Shown here: piece after piece, positions 6,092 through 13,360 of the stretch
Layout of the letters: each line of letters begins with the position of its first letter
How positions within the stretch are numbered: position 1 is the first letter of the stretch
Source: JAZRWQ01 sp045599805
Lineage (GTDB): Bacteria > Bacillota > Clostridia > Oscillospirales > UMGS1783
Length of the DNA stretch: 13,363 bases
Direction of reading: 5' to 3'
Assembly (NCBI GenBank): GCA_045599805.1
Contig: JAZRWQ010000039.1
Location: 1-13,363 of the forward strand
Position numbers and translations under genes: made by a program
Notes under the pieces: generated by a model
The model's database searches: none
What the model saw: only the letters and a program-made list of their open reading frames with translations
What the model was told of the DNA's origin: nothing

Positions 6092-7822
6092 ATGAAAAAA
6101 CTTATGTTAGGAAACGATGCCGTAGCGCGCGGCGCCTATGAGGCAGGCGTTAAGGTCATCTCCTCGTATCCCGGCACGCCGAGCACCGAAATAACCGAGG
6201 CTGCGGCAAAGTATGAAGAAATGTATGTTGAGTGGGCGCCCAACGAAAAGGTTGCCGCCGAGGTGGCAATAGGCGCATCGATTGCCGGCGCGCGTTCGCT
6301 CACGGCATGCAAGCACGTAGGCCTGAACGTTATGGCAGATCCCGTATTCACGGTAAGCTATATCGGCGCAAACGGCGGACTTGTTATCTGTGTGGCTGAC
6401 GATCCCGGAATGCACTCATCGCAGAATGAGCAGGATTCACGCCATTACGCAAAGGCGGCAAAGGCGCTTATGCTCTGTCCGTCCGACTCCATGGAGTGCA
6501 AGGAGTTTACCCGTCTTGCTTTCGGACTTTCGGAAAAGTTCGATGTACCCGCATTTATCCGTCTTTCAACGCGCGTTTCCCATTCTCAGAGCCTTGTTGA
6601 AATGTACGAGAGGGAAGATGTTCCCTTAAAGCCATACGAAAAGAACATCGGCAAAAACGTTATGATGCCTGCCATGGCGGTAAAACGTCACGAATTCGTT
6701 GAGAAGCGGCAAAAGGATATTGCCGACTATGCGGAAAGCTGTAAATTCAATAAGGTTGAAAATAACGCAAGACGCATAGGCATTATCACCTGCGGTATAG
6801 AATATCTGTACGCCAAGGAAGCTCTCGGCGACAGGGTGGACTATCTTAAGCTCGGCATCGTATATCCGCTGCCCGAAAAGCTTATAAAGGACTTTGTGAG
6901 CAGCCACGATGAGGTTTTCGTTATAGAGGAGCTTGACCCGTTCATTGAGGAGCATTGCAGGGCTTTGGGGCTTAGGGTATGGGGTAAGGAGCATTTCACC
7001 ATGCTCGGCGAATACACTCCGGCAATGATAAAAAAGGCGGTCTTCAACGAAGATACACCGGTCGAAATGCTCAAAGAAAGCATCCCCAACCGTCCGCCCG
7101 TAATGTGCGCCGGCTGTCCCCACAGAGGAACCTTTTACGTTCTGCACAAGCTCGGACTTACCGTTGCCGGCGACATCGGCTGCTACACGCTGGGAGCAAG
7201 CGCTCCTTTAAGTGCCATTGATACCACGATTTGTATGGGCGCGTCCGTAAGCTCGGCTCACGGTATGGCAAAGGCAAGGGAAGATCTAAAGGGCAAAATA
7301 GTAAGCGTTATCGGCGACTCCACATTTATCCATTCCGGAATCACCGGACTTATAGATATTGTTTACAATAAGGGTAATAATACCGTTATAATCCTTGACA
7401 ACTCCATCACGGGCATGACGGGACATCAGGAAAACCCCACCACGGGCAGAACGATACGCGGAGAGATGACAGCGGCGGTTGATCTTGTGTCGCTGTGCAG
7501 AGCAGTAGGCGTTAAGAGAGTTCGTGTTGAGGACCCGTTTGAGCTAAAGGAATTTGAGGCTGCCGTTAAGGAAGAAATAAATGCCGATGAACCGTCCGTA
7601 ATCATCGCGCGCCGCGCCTGCGCACTTTTGAAGTACGTTAAATACGAGGGCAAATGCGTTGTTACCGATGCATGCAAAAACTGCAAGGCGTGCATGAGGC
7701 TCGGCTGTCCCGCGATAGTTTTCGCCGACGGCAGGATAAGCATAGACGCATCCCAGTGCAACGGCTGCGCTCTGTGCATGAACGTATGCGCTTTCAAGGC
7801 TATCGTTAAGGAGGCAAAGTGA
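6092..7822 (+). CDS. iorA: Indolepyruvate:ferredoxin oxidoreductase, alpha subunit
   Basis: The 576-residue subunit is a little shorter than common IorA proteins (about 590-640). The N-terminal half is the pyrimidine-binding/transketolase-like domain (MLGNDAVARGAYEAGVKVISSYPGTPSTE start, GMHSSQNEQDSR at 106-117). The thiamine diphosphate domain has CAGCPHRG (339-346), GDIGCYTLG (360-368), the GDS motif (408-410) and LDNSITGMTGHQ (435-446). The C-terminus holds two 4Fe-4S sites: C528, C531, C534, C539-Pro, the IorA-type CX2CX2CX4CP, and C556, C559, C562, C566, where the usual Pro after the last Cys is Ala. IorAB converts arylpyruvates plus CoA to aryl-acetyl-CoA, CO2 and reduced ferredoxin, and can run in reverse. 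A weak GGTGAT serves as ribosome site, with the start 11 bases after the previous stop, suggesting coupled translation. iorB follows with a 1-base gap. Confidence 0.95.
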   Translation: MKKLMLGNDAVARGAYEAGVKVISSYPGTPSTEITEAAAKYEEMYVEWAPNEKVAAEVAIGASIAGARSLTACKHVGLNVMADPVFTVSYIGANGGLVICVADDPGMHSSQNEQDSRHYAKAAKALMLCPSDSMECKEFTRLAFGLSEKFDVPAFIRLSTRVSHSQSLVEMYEREDVPLKPYEKNIGKNVMMPAMAVKRHEFVEKRQKDIADYAESCKFNKVENNARRIGIITCGIEYLYAKEALGDRVDYLKLGIVYPLPEKLIKDFVSSHDEVFVIEELDPFIEEHCRALGLRVWGKEHFTMLGEYTPAMIKKAVFNEDTPVEMLKESIPNRPPVMCAGCPHRGTFYVLHKLGLTVAGDIGCYTLGASAPLSAIDTTICMGASVSSAHGMAKAREDLKGKIVSVIGDSTFIHSGITGLIDIVYNKGNNTVIILDNSITGMTGHQENPTTGRTIRGEMTAAVDLVSLCRAVGVKRVRVEDPFELKEFEAAVKEEINADEPSVIIARRACALLKYVKYEGKCVVTDACKNCKACMRLGCPAIVFADGRISIDASQCNGCALCMNVCAFKAIVKEAK

Positions 7823-7823
7823 T

Positions 7824-8393
7824 ATGAGTAATACCAATGTAATGATAGTCGGCGTTGGCGGTCAGGGCACTCTCCTTGCAAGCAGAGTGCTGGGCAGCAC
7901 CGTTATTGATGCGGGCTATGACGTAAAGGTTTCCGAGGTGCACGGCATGAGCCAGCGCGGAGGAAGCGTTGTTACCTACGTTAAGTACGGCAAAAAGGTT
8001 TATTCTCCCATCATCGATCTGGGCAGCGCGGATATAATACTGGCGTTCGAGCTGCTTGAAGCCTACCGCGCCCTGCCTTATCTCAAGGAGGGCGGCAAAA
8101 TAATAGTCAATACACAAAAGATGTCGCCCATGCCGGTAATAACCGGCGCGGCAGCATATCCCGAAAATATACTCGAAAAATTAAGGGAAAAGGCACAGGT
8201 GATAGACGTTGACGCATTAAGCCTTGCCAAGGCGGCAGGCACGCAGAAATGCCTTAACATCGTGCTTATGGGCGTTATGGCGAAGAATACCGATATTCCC
8301 TACGCAATGTGGGAGAAATCTCTCTATGCGTGCGTTCCCGAAAAGTATCTTCCGGTAAACCTTGTGGCCTTCAAATCGGGCTACGAATTATAA
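7824..8393 (+). CDS. iorB: Indolepyruvate:ferredoxin oxidoreductase, beta subunit
   Basis: The 189-residue product has the gamma-type oxidoreductase fold shared with pyruvate:ferredoxin oxidoreductases. Its signatures are the GVGGQGTLLASRVLG opening (10-24) and SEVHGMSQRGGSVVTYVKYG (37-56), both hallmarks of IorB. The start lies one base after the iorA stop, preceded by AAGGAGG (7808-7814), so equimolar production with IorA is expected. It carries no Fe-S cysteines, as usual for this subunit, and forms the catalytic complex with IorA in the cytoplasm. The length is normal for the family. Confidence 0.94.
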   Translation: MSNTNVMIVGVGGQGTLLASRVLGSTVIDAGYDVKVSEVHGMSQRGGSVVTYVKYGKKVYSPIIDLGSADIILAFELLEAYRALPYLKEGGKIIVNTQKMSPMPVITGAAAYPENILEKLREKAQVIDVDALSLAKAAGTQKCLNIVLMGVMAKNTDIPYAMWEKSLYACVPEKYLPVNLVAFKSGYEL

Positions 8394-8403
8394 GAGGAAA
8401 AGT

Positions 8404-9702
8404 ATGTATTATAATCCAACCGAAACAATGGACAGGGCTGATTTATCAAAGCTTCAGTCCGAAAGACTCGTAAAACAGGTATCACGAATGTACGAAAAGG
8501 TGCAGTGCTTCCGTGAGCGTATGGATGATATAGGGCTTAAACCCTCCGACATACACGGCATAGAAGATCTTACCAAGCTTCCTTTCTCGTATAAGAGCGA
8601 CCTTCGTGACTGGTACCCGTACGGACTTTTTGCCGTGCCGACAAAGGAGCTTGTGCGTGTTCACGCATCCTCGGGTACGACCGGCAAGCGCATCGTTGTG
8701 GGCTACACCAAAAACGATATAGATATGTGGTCGGACTGCTTTGCGAGAATGCTTACGGCAATAGGCGTTACAAATGAGGATTTTGTGCAGATATCCTTCG
8801 GCTACGGTCTGTTCACAGGGGGATTTGGCGCGCATATGGGCGCCGAAAAGGTGGGTGCAACCGTGATCCCCATGTCCTCCGGCAACACGGCATTGCAGGT
8901 GCAGACCATGATAGACTTCGGCACAACCGTGCTTTGCTGTACGCCGTCTTACGCCATGTATCTTTCCGAGGAAATAGAAAAGCAGGGGGTAAAGGATAAG
9001 CTCAAATTAAAGGTCGGCATCTTCGGCGCCGAGCCGTGGAGCGAAAGTATGCGCCTTGAAATAGAAAAGAAGCTTGGCATCAAGGCATACGATATCTACG
9101 GCCTTTCCGAAATAATGGGCCCGGGCGTAGCATATGAATGTGAATGTCAAAGCGGCATGCACATAAACGAGGATAACTTCATTCCCGAGATAATAGATCC
9201 CGAAACCCTTGAGGTTCTGGATGACGGCGAGACGGGCGAGCTTGTTTTCACTACGCTCACCAAAGAGGGATTTCCCTTAATAAGATACCGCACACGCGAT
9301 ATAACCTCATTAAAACGCGAAAAATGCGCCTGCGGCAGAACGTTTATAAGAATGAACAAGCCCTGCGGCAGAAGTGACGATATGCTTATCATCCGCGGCG
9401 TAAACGTATTCCCGTCGCAGATAGAAGAGGTGCTTTTGAAGGTAAGCGGCGGCAGCGTTACCCCGAATTATCAGATTGTTATCGACAGAGTGAACAATAC
9501 CGATACCTTTGATGTAAACGTGGAGATGAGCGAAAGCCTGTTTGCCGACGATATCAAGTCTATCGAAAAGACGGAAAAGCTTATAAAGAGCGAGCTGCGC
9601 TCGGTACTTGGCATCGGCGCGGACGTGCACCTTGTAAACCCGCGTTCGATAATACGCAGCGAGGGTAAGGCAAAGCGGGTTGTTGACTTAAGAAAAATAT
9701 AA
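8404..9702 (+). CDS. paaK: Phenylacetate-CoA ligase family protein
   Basis: The 432-residue product starts at the ATG at 8404 after AAGAGGAAAAGT; an in-frame ATG at 8362 lies inside iorB and has no ribosome site. It shows PaaK hallmarks: YSKSDLRDWYPYGLFAVP-like N-terminal segment (62-79), P-loop VHASSGTTGKRIVVGYT (86-102), FGYGLFTGGFGAHMG (132-146), YGLSE (232-236), FPLIRYRTRDIT (290-301) and CGRSDDMLIIRGVNVFPSQIE (321-341), with a late Lys near RSEGKAKR (418-425). Cys at 246, 248, 308 and 310 plus H253 could form a metal site of the kind seen in some PaaK structures (recollection, not checked). It converts phenylacetate or a hydroxylated analogue plus ATP and CoA to the CoA thioester, which is the IorAB product or, in reverse, its substrate. 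PaaK next to IorAB is a well-known arrangement in archaea and anaerobes. Confidence 0.92.
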   Translation: MYYNPTETMDRADLSKLQSERLVKQVSRMYEKVQCFRERMDDIGLKPSDIHGIEDLTKLPFSYKSDLRDWYPYGLFAVPTKELVRVHASSGTTGKRIVVGYTKNDIDMWSDCFARMLTAIGVTNEDFVQISFGYGLFTGGFGAHMGAEKVGATVIPMSSGNTALQVQTMIDFGTTVLCCTPSYAMYLSEEIEKQGVKDKLKLKVGIFGAEPWSESMRLEIEKKLGIKAYDIYGLSEIMGPGVAYECECQSGMHINEDNFIPEIIDPETLEVLDDGETGELVFTTLTKEGFPLIRYRTRDITSLKREKCACGRTFIRMNKPCGRSDDMLIIRGVNVFPSQIEEVLLKVSGGSVTPNYQIVIDRVNNTDTFDVNVEMSESLFADDIKSIEKTEKLIKSELRSVLGIGADVHLVNPRSIIRSEGKAKRVVDLRKI

Positions 9703-9714
9703 GGAGGCAGTTTT

Positions 9715-10146
9715 ATGATAATCAAACAGCTATCGGTTTTCGTGGAAAACCGCAACGGCAGGATGCTTGACATAGCAAAAACACTTGCGGCAAACGATAT
9801 TGACATAAGCGCCCTATCGCTTGCGGACACCTCCGACTTCGGCGTTTTAAGGCTTATCGTTGATAAGCCGGACAAGGCAAAGGCGGCGCTGAACGAGCTT
9901 GGCATCGTTGTAAAGATAAGCGATGTTATCGCCATTGTAATGGACGATGCCCCCGGCGGCATGGCAAAGGCGCTTGAGGTCATTTCAAATAACGGCATAA
10001 GCATTGAATATATGTATGCCTGCATCGGCAAAACCTCCGGCAAGGCGCTTATGGTACTGCGCACCGAGGACACCGAAAAAGCCGAAGAAATACTCGACGT
10101 AAACGGCTTCGGCATCGTATCCCCCGGCGACATATACAGAATATAA
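9715..10146 (+). CDS. Tandem ACT-domain protein (predicted amino-acid sensor)
   Basis: The 143-residue product follows paaK by 12 bases with a strong AAGGAGG site. It consists of two ACT domains and nothing else. ACT1 is about residues 3-66 (QLSVFVENRNGRMLDIAKTL, then NDIDISALSLA). ACT2 is about 71-139 (VIAIVMDDAPGGMAKALEVI, then NGISIEYMYA). Each has the Gly-containing loop between strand 1 and helix 1 that binds amino acids in known ACT proteins. Free ACT proteins are common next to paaK and iorAB. It has no catalytic or DNA-binding domain, so I infer that it binds an aromatic amino acid and modulates a partner enzyme, possibly PaaK or IorAB. Partner and ligand are unproven. It is the last gene before the operon terminator. 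Confidence 0.85.
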   Translation: MIIKQLSVFVENRNGRMLDIAKTLAANDIDISALSLADTSDFGVLRLIVDKPDKAKAALNELGIVVKISDVIAIVMDDAPGGMAKALEVISNNGISIEYMYACIGKTSGKALMVLRTEDTEKAEEILDVNGFGIVSPGDIYRI

Positions 10147-10184
10147 AAACCGATATACTCCGCTGCCCATACAATATCTATGCG

Positions 10185-10218
10185 AAAATAAGCCCGGTTT
10201 TTCCGGGCTTATTTTTTT
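10185..10218 (+). terminator. Intrinsic terminator of the ior/paaK operon
   Basis: AATAAGCCCGG (10187-10197) and CCGGGCTTATT (10203-10213) form a perfect 11-bp stem (extendable by A:T pairs from 10185) around a five-T loop, followed by T's to 10218. It marks the end of the T-box operon and of the GC-richer part of the window. Confidence 0.93.
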
Positions 10219-10283
10219 ACCCAAATGTAACATATTTTCACAATAAAAAATCAAACAAACTAAAAAAATCAGCACAATAATTA

Positions 10284-10313
10284 TTGACAACCGCATTGCG
10301 TGTATGATACTAT
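10284..10313 (+). promoter_or_regulatory. Promoter of the secreted-peptide/permease operon
   Basis: A perfect -35 TTGACA (10284-10289) is followed after 18 bases by TACTAT (10308-10313) with an extended -10 TG at 10305-10306. Transcription should start near 10320, leaving a leader of about 35 bases. The stretch 10219-10283 before it is AT-rich and shows nothing else. Confidence 0.65.
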
Positions 10314-10320
10314 GGCGATA

Positions 10321-10759
10321 GCTATCCCACTACGAATTTTTCAGGGAGAGGCTTTTATGAAAAAACGCATATTCAGATTATTCTTATCTGCAATTTTGAT
10401 TTTCGCGGTTTTTGCGAGTATGAGTGTTTTTGCGTCATGCGGTCATTATGCATGGCCTAATTATTCGAACAGTGAGAAATGGGCAAAAGGAACAACAACA
10501 AGCCCCGGCAGACATGTGACTGCATATGTAACCGGAACTTATAGACTGCCAAACGACTATACTGTATATAAATTTTACGGCAATCCCAATGGGGGAACAG
10601 GAACTGCAGTTTCCCAATATGATTATCCTTATAACGGAACTATCACATTTACATTGGTAGATAATAACTGGACTTGTGGATGTGGCGCATCCGGAGTTGC
10701 TTAACAAAAAATTGATTCAATGATAGCTTAAAAGATGTTTTAATAATCAGTGGGATAGC
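10321..10759. repeat. 11-bp perfect inverted repeat bracketing the small-peptide gene
   Basis: GCTATCCCACT (10321-10331) recurs as its exact reverse complement AGTGGGATAGC (10749-10759). The left arm sits at or just after the predicted transcription start; the right arm sits in the gap before the permease ribosome site. The arms are 417 bp apart. No target-site duplication flanks them (CGATA on the left, ATACT on the right) and there is no transposase, so transposon ends are unlikely. The arms could be paired operators or long-range mRNA pairing. Confidence 0.5.
10357..10704 (+). CDS. Small Sec-secreted protein, unknown family (bacteriocin-like by context)
   Basis: The 115-residue product starts at 10357 after CAGGGAGAGG; an in-frame ATG at 10300 overlaps the promoter and is rejected. 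Residues 1-26 are a textbook signal peptide (MKKR, a hydrophobic core, then SVFA). The mature chain would be about 89 residues starting SCGHYAW. C28 directly after FAS could alternatively make it a lipoprotein, but Phe at -3 is a poor lipobox. The mature part is rich in Tyr, Gly, Thr, Asn and Trp, reads as beta-strand and turn, and has three Cys (28, 107, 109), the last two in WTCGCGASGVA at the C-terminus. I do not recognise the family. The downstream two-unit FtsX permease recalls lactococcin-972-type loci, where a Sec-exported bacteriocin precedes a membrane protein and an ATPase. A substrate or lipoprotein partner of the permease is the other option. Confidence 0.7.
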   Translation: MKKRIFRLFLSAILIFAVFASMSVFASCGHYAWPNYSNSEKWAKGTTTSPGRHVTAYVTGTYRLPNDYTVYKFYGNPNGGTGTAVSQYDYPYNGTITFTLVDNNWTCGCGASGVA

Positions 10760-10785
10760 ATACTGAAAATGGCTGAGGTGGATTT

Positions 10786-13356
10786 ATGAAGTTATTGCGT
10801 TTGTGTTTTGGAAATATAAAAAGTTTTTTCTTAAAGCGGTTTGTGATAGCAATTGTTTTGATATTGGGCATAGTAATAAGTGCCAGTGCGCTTAATGTGT
10901 ACTATGCGCAGAATCTTGCATTGTCGCACACTGTCAGCGGCTATACGTCGGTTGATAAATCGGTTGACTTTATAGCACAGCCCATGGTTGCGGATGATTA
11001 TAGGGAGGCAGCCGACTATCTTTGTGCTTATGAGAACGATCTTGATTTCTATTCGGTTATGAGTACCGAGCTTAGCGATGTTGACATAATCGGCATTCAG
11101 GCGCAAACAAATAAAATAGGCATCGAGGTCGGCGAATGGGTCAAAGGAAACGGCGAAATAGTGGTTCCTTATGAAATAGACGGCAAATCTGTTTCGGTAG
11201 GAGATAAATACACCCTTATGGGCAAGGAGTATACCGTATGCGGGATTTACGGTCCCGGTGCGTATGCTGCCGACCAGTACTCCTCAAGGCGTATCACAAA
11301 GGCGGATTATGCCTCCGCCGGAGTGGATGGGATAACCAAGGTCAATGAAGACGATCCGTACGATTTTTCCGACAGAGAAGCCTATGGGGTTTTTATTACA
11401 TACTCTGATTTTGCTCAAAACGGCTACTCCGGCGAGATACTGCGCGTTAAGTTTTCCGATTTTAAGAGTGATTCACAAAAGGATAAATTCTCGGAGGATT
11501 TTATAAACGATCTGTTCAACGCCAACGGAACTGTCATTAACCCTGAAATCGAGGCGATGGAAAAAGCCGGTGAGGTTTACGGCGTACAGTTTATCAGTAA
11601 ATTCTTAGTGTATATCATCATATCCTTATTAAGCCTTATCAATATCATGGCGTTGTTTACCTACATTATCAAATGCAGAAAGAGGGAATTTCTGCTTTTT
11701 AAAAATATGGGAGCAACGGACGGTAAGCTGCTAATTGCAACGGCATTGGAATGTTCGATATACATTATCACTGCGTATACTGCCGGATTTTTAATTTCAA
11801 AGTTTATAATAAAACACAGCGATCTTAGGGATACCGTACCGTATTACGGGTTAAAACAATATGCGATGTTGCTTGCAATAATGCTGATAGTTTCACTCGT
11901 ATATGTCCTTTTAAGTCAGAAGGTATTGCTGAAAGAACACGAAGAAACCGAACATCTTTTGGATATGCGTGCTTTTTTGTCAAAAACACATTTCAAGAGA
12001 ATATATCTTGTGCTTAAGAATTACAGCAGCGGTATACTCAGCGAGGTTATTATATTTTTGCAGGTTATGATGGTTGCCTTTTCATTCACATATGTGGCAA
12101 CATTCTATTTTAACCGCGGGGCAAATAAACGCATTGATGACAATATCACATACGGACAAACCACTTATATATATGAGTGGAACAGTATTGTAATGTCTTC
12201 TTTGCCGTTCCCGTCATATTGGTCAAATGATATAAAGTCGCCCATAGCCGAAGAGACATTGGAACAGATAAAATCACTTGAAGGCTTAAAAGGATTTGGT
12301 TCAAATAATATAGCAGAGGCTTATCTGAATATTGATCATCAAAAAGAAAATATAGGCAGTACAGAACATACTTCGGTCTTCTATCTTAGGTTTATATCTC
12401 CTGCGATGATCGAAAATCTCAATATGAAAGTCGCTCAGGGTGTATGGCTCGACGAGTGGGCAAACGGTGTTGATTTGAATGAATTGGGATATATCCCGAT
12501 AGTCGTTTCTCAATCGACCGCAAAACAGCTTAATATTAAGTGCGGTGACATCCTGTCGGATAACGGCTTATTTGCAAATCGCGAGTATTGGCATGATATT
12601 GAGGTCGATGCCGGAAACGGTCAAACTGAATGGTGCTGGGACTTTTCCGCTGATCCGAATTTGTTCAGCGTAAAGGTCGTTGGCGTACTGGATGATAATT
12701 CGAGATTTTTCTCGGCACAGCAAGGACCGCCTACGGTTGAAACCGTTTTCCCGACCGTAAAGGAATATTCATTAGAGGGAGGCTTGGGAATAGTTTACTG
12801 CCCGTATGTTTACTGTAACGGAGAAATGCTGTGGGACGAAGGAATATATGACGGGCAAACGATCCTGTTCCCGGACGGTACAAAAACAATAGAGTATTAT
12901 CGGGAAAAGCTTGAACCGTACGGTGCGGTTTATTCACTTGAAGAGCTTGCGGCACGTGATGACGGATATTATCTTACCGGAACTACAGAGTATGAAATAC
13001 ATTTTTATGTAACCGTTGCACTGCTTATTATCGGTGTGGTCGGATATAATCTTTTATCAATAGAACGAAATAAAAGAACATACGGTGTTTATTTTTCCTG
13101 CGGTATGCCAATGAACAGAGCAGTAACGATCTCTATGAGTGCAAATATGGTTATATTCGTCTTGGGCGGAATAATAGGTTCGCTATGGGGGATTATCAGT
13201 GCGGATTCAACGAGACATATGGCGTATGAAACAAAATGTTTGAGCCTGAGTGCTTCAATAGCATTTATTCTTGTATTGTTCCTGCTTTCTTCGATCCTTA
13301 TGTTTATACAAATGTCAAAGCTGTCACCTTCAAATATAATGAGAAAGGATAAATGA
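10786..13356 (+). CDS. FtsX-like ABC transporter permease with two FtsX units (MacB/bacteriocin-immunity type)
   Basis: The 856-residue product begins after a GAGGTGG site and appears complete. Membrane segments are predicted at about 20-41, 271-294, 316-341, 358-377, 419-441, 739-758, 783-806 and 824-842. This is two copies of the FtsX pattern (one segment, a large outside domain of about 230 or 300 residues, then three segments). The cytoplasmic coupling motifs are visible: KCRKREFLLFKNMGATDGKLL (297-317) and ERNKRTYGVYFSCGMPMNRAV (760-780). The C-terminus ends SKLSPSNIMR as FtsX permeases do. The first external domain (GEIVVPYEIDGKSVSVGDKYTL, 123-144) resembles the MacB periplasmic core. 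Such permeases need a separate ATPase, not present inside the window; a gene may start at 13361. The role could be peptide export, immunity or envelope stress resistance. The gene is much more AT-rich than the ior operon. Confidence 0.82.
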   Translation: MKLLRLCFGNIKSFFLKRFVIAIVLILGIVISASALNVYYAQNLALSHTVSGYTSVDKSVDFIAQPMVADDYREAADYLCAYENDLDFYSVMSTELSDVDIIGIQAQTNKIGIEVGEWVKGNGEIVVPYEIDGKSVSVGDKYTLMGKEYTVCGIYGPGAYAADQYSSRRITKADYASAGVDGITKVNEDDPYDFSDREAYGVFITYSDFAQNGYSGEILRVKFSDFKSDSQKDKFSEDFINDLFNANGTVINPEIEAMEKAGEVYGVQFISKFLVYIIISLLSLINIMALFTYIIKCRKREFLLFKNMGATDGKLLIATALECSIYIITAYTAGFLISKFIIKHSDLRDTVPYYGLKQYAMLLAIMLIVSLVYVLLSQKVLLKEHEETEHLLDMRAFLSKTHFKRIYLVLKNYSSGILSEVIIFLQVMMVAFSFTYVATFYFNRGANKRIDDNITYGQTTYIYEWNSIVMSSLPFPSYWSNDIKSPIAEETLEQIKSLEGLKGFGSNNIAEAYLNIDHQKENIGSTEHTSVFYLRFISPAMIENLNMKVAQGVWLDEWANGVDLNELGYIPIVVSQSTAKQLNIKCGDILSDNGLFANREYWHDIEVDAGNGQTEWCWDFSADPNLFSVKVVGVLDDNSRFFSAQQGPPTVETVFPTVKEYSLEGGLGIVYCPYVYCNGEMLWDEGIYDGQTILFPDGTKTIEYYREKLEPYGAVYSLEELAARDDGYYLTGTTEYEIHFYVTVALLIIGVVGYNLLSIERNKRTYGVYFSCGMPMNRAVTISMSANMVIFVLGGIIGSLWGIISADSTRHMAYETKCLSLSASIAFILVLFLLSSILMFIQMSKLSPSNIMRKDK

Positions 13357-13360
13357 TTTT

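Noticed and set aside
10321..10759. Mobile element (MITE-like) bounded by the 11-bp inverted repeat
   Set aside because: No target-site duplication, no transposase, arms too short, and the interior is an ordinary gene with its own leader.
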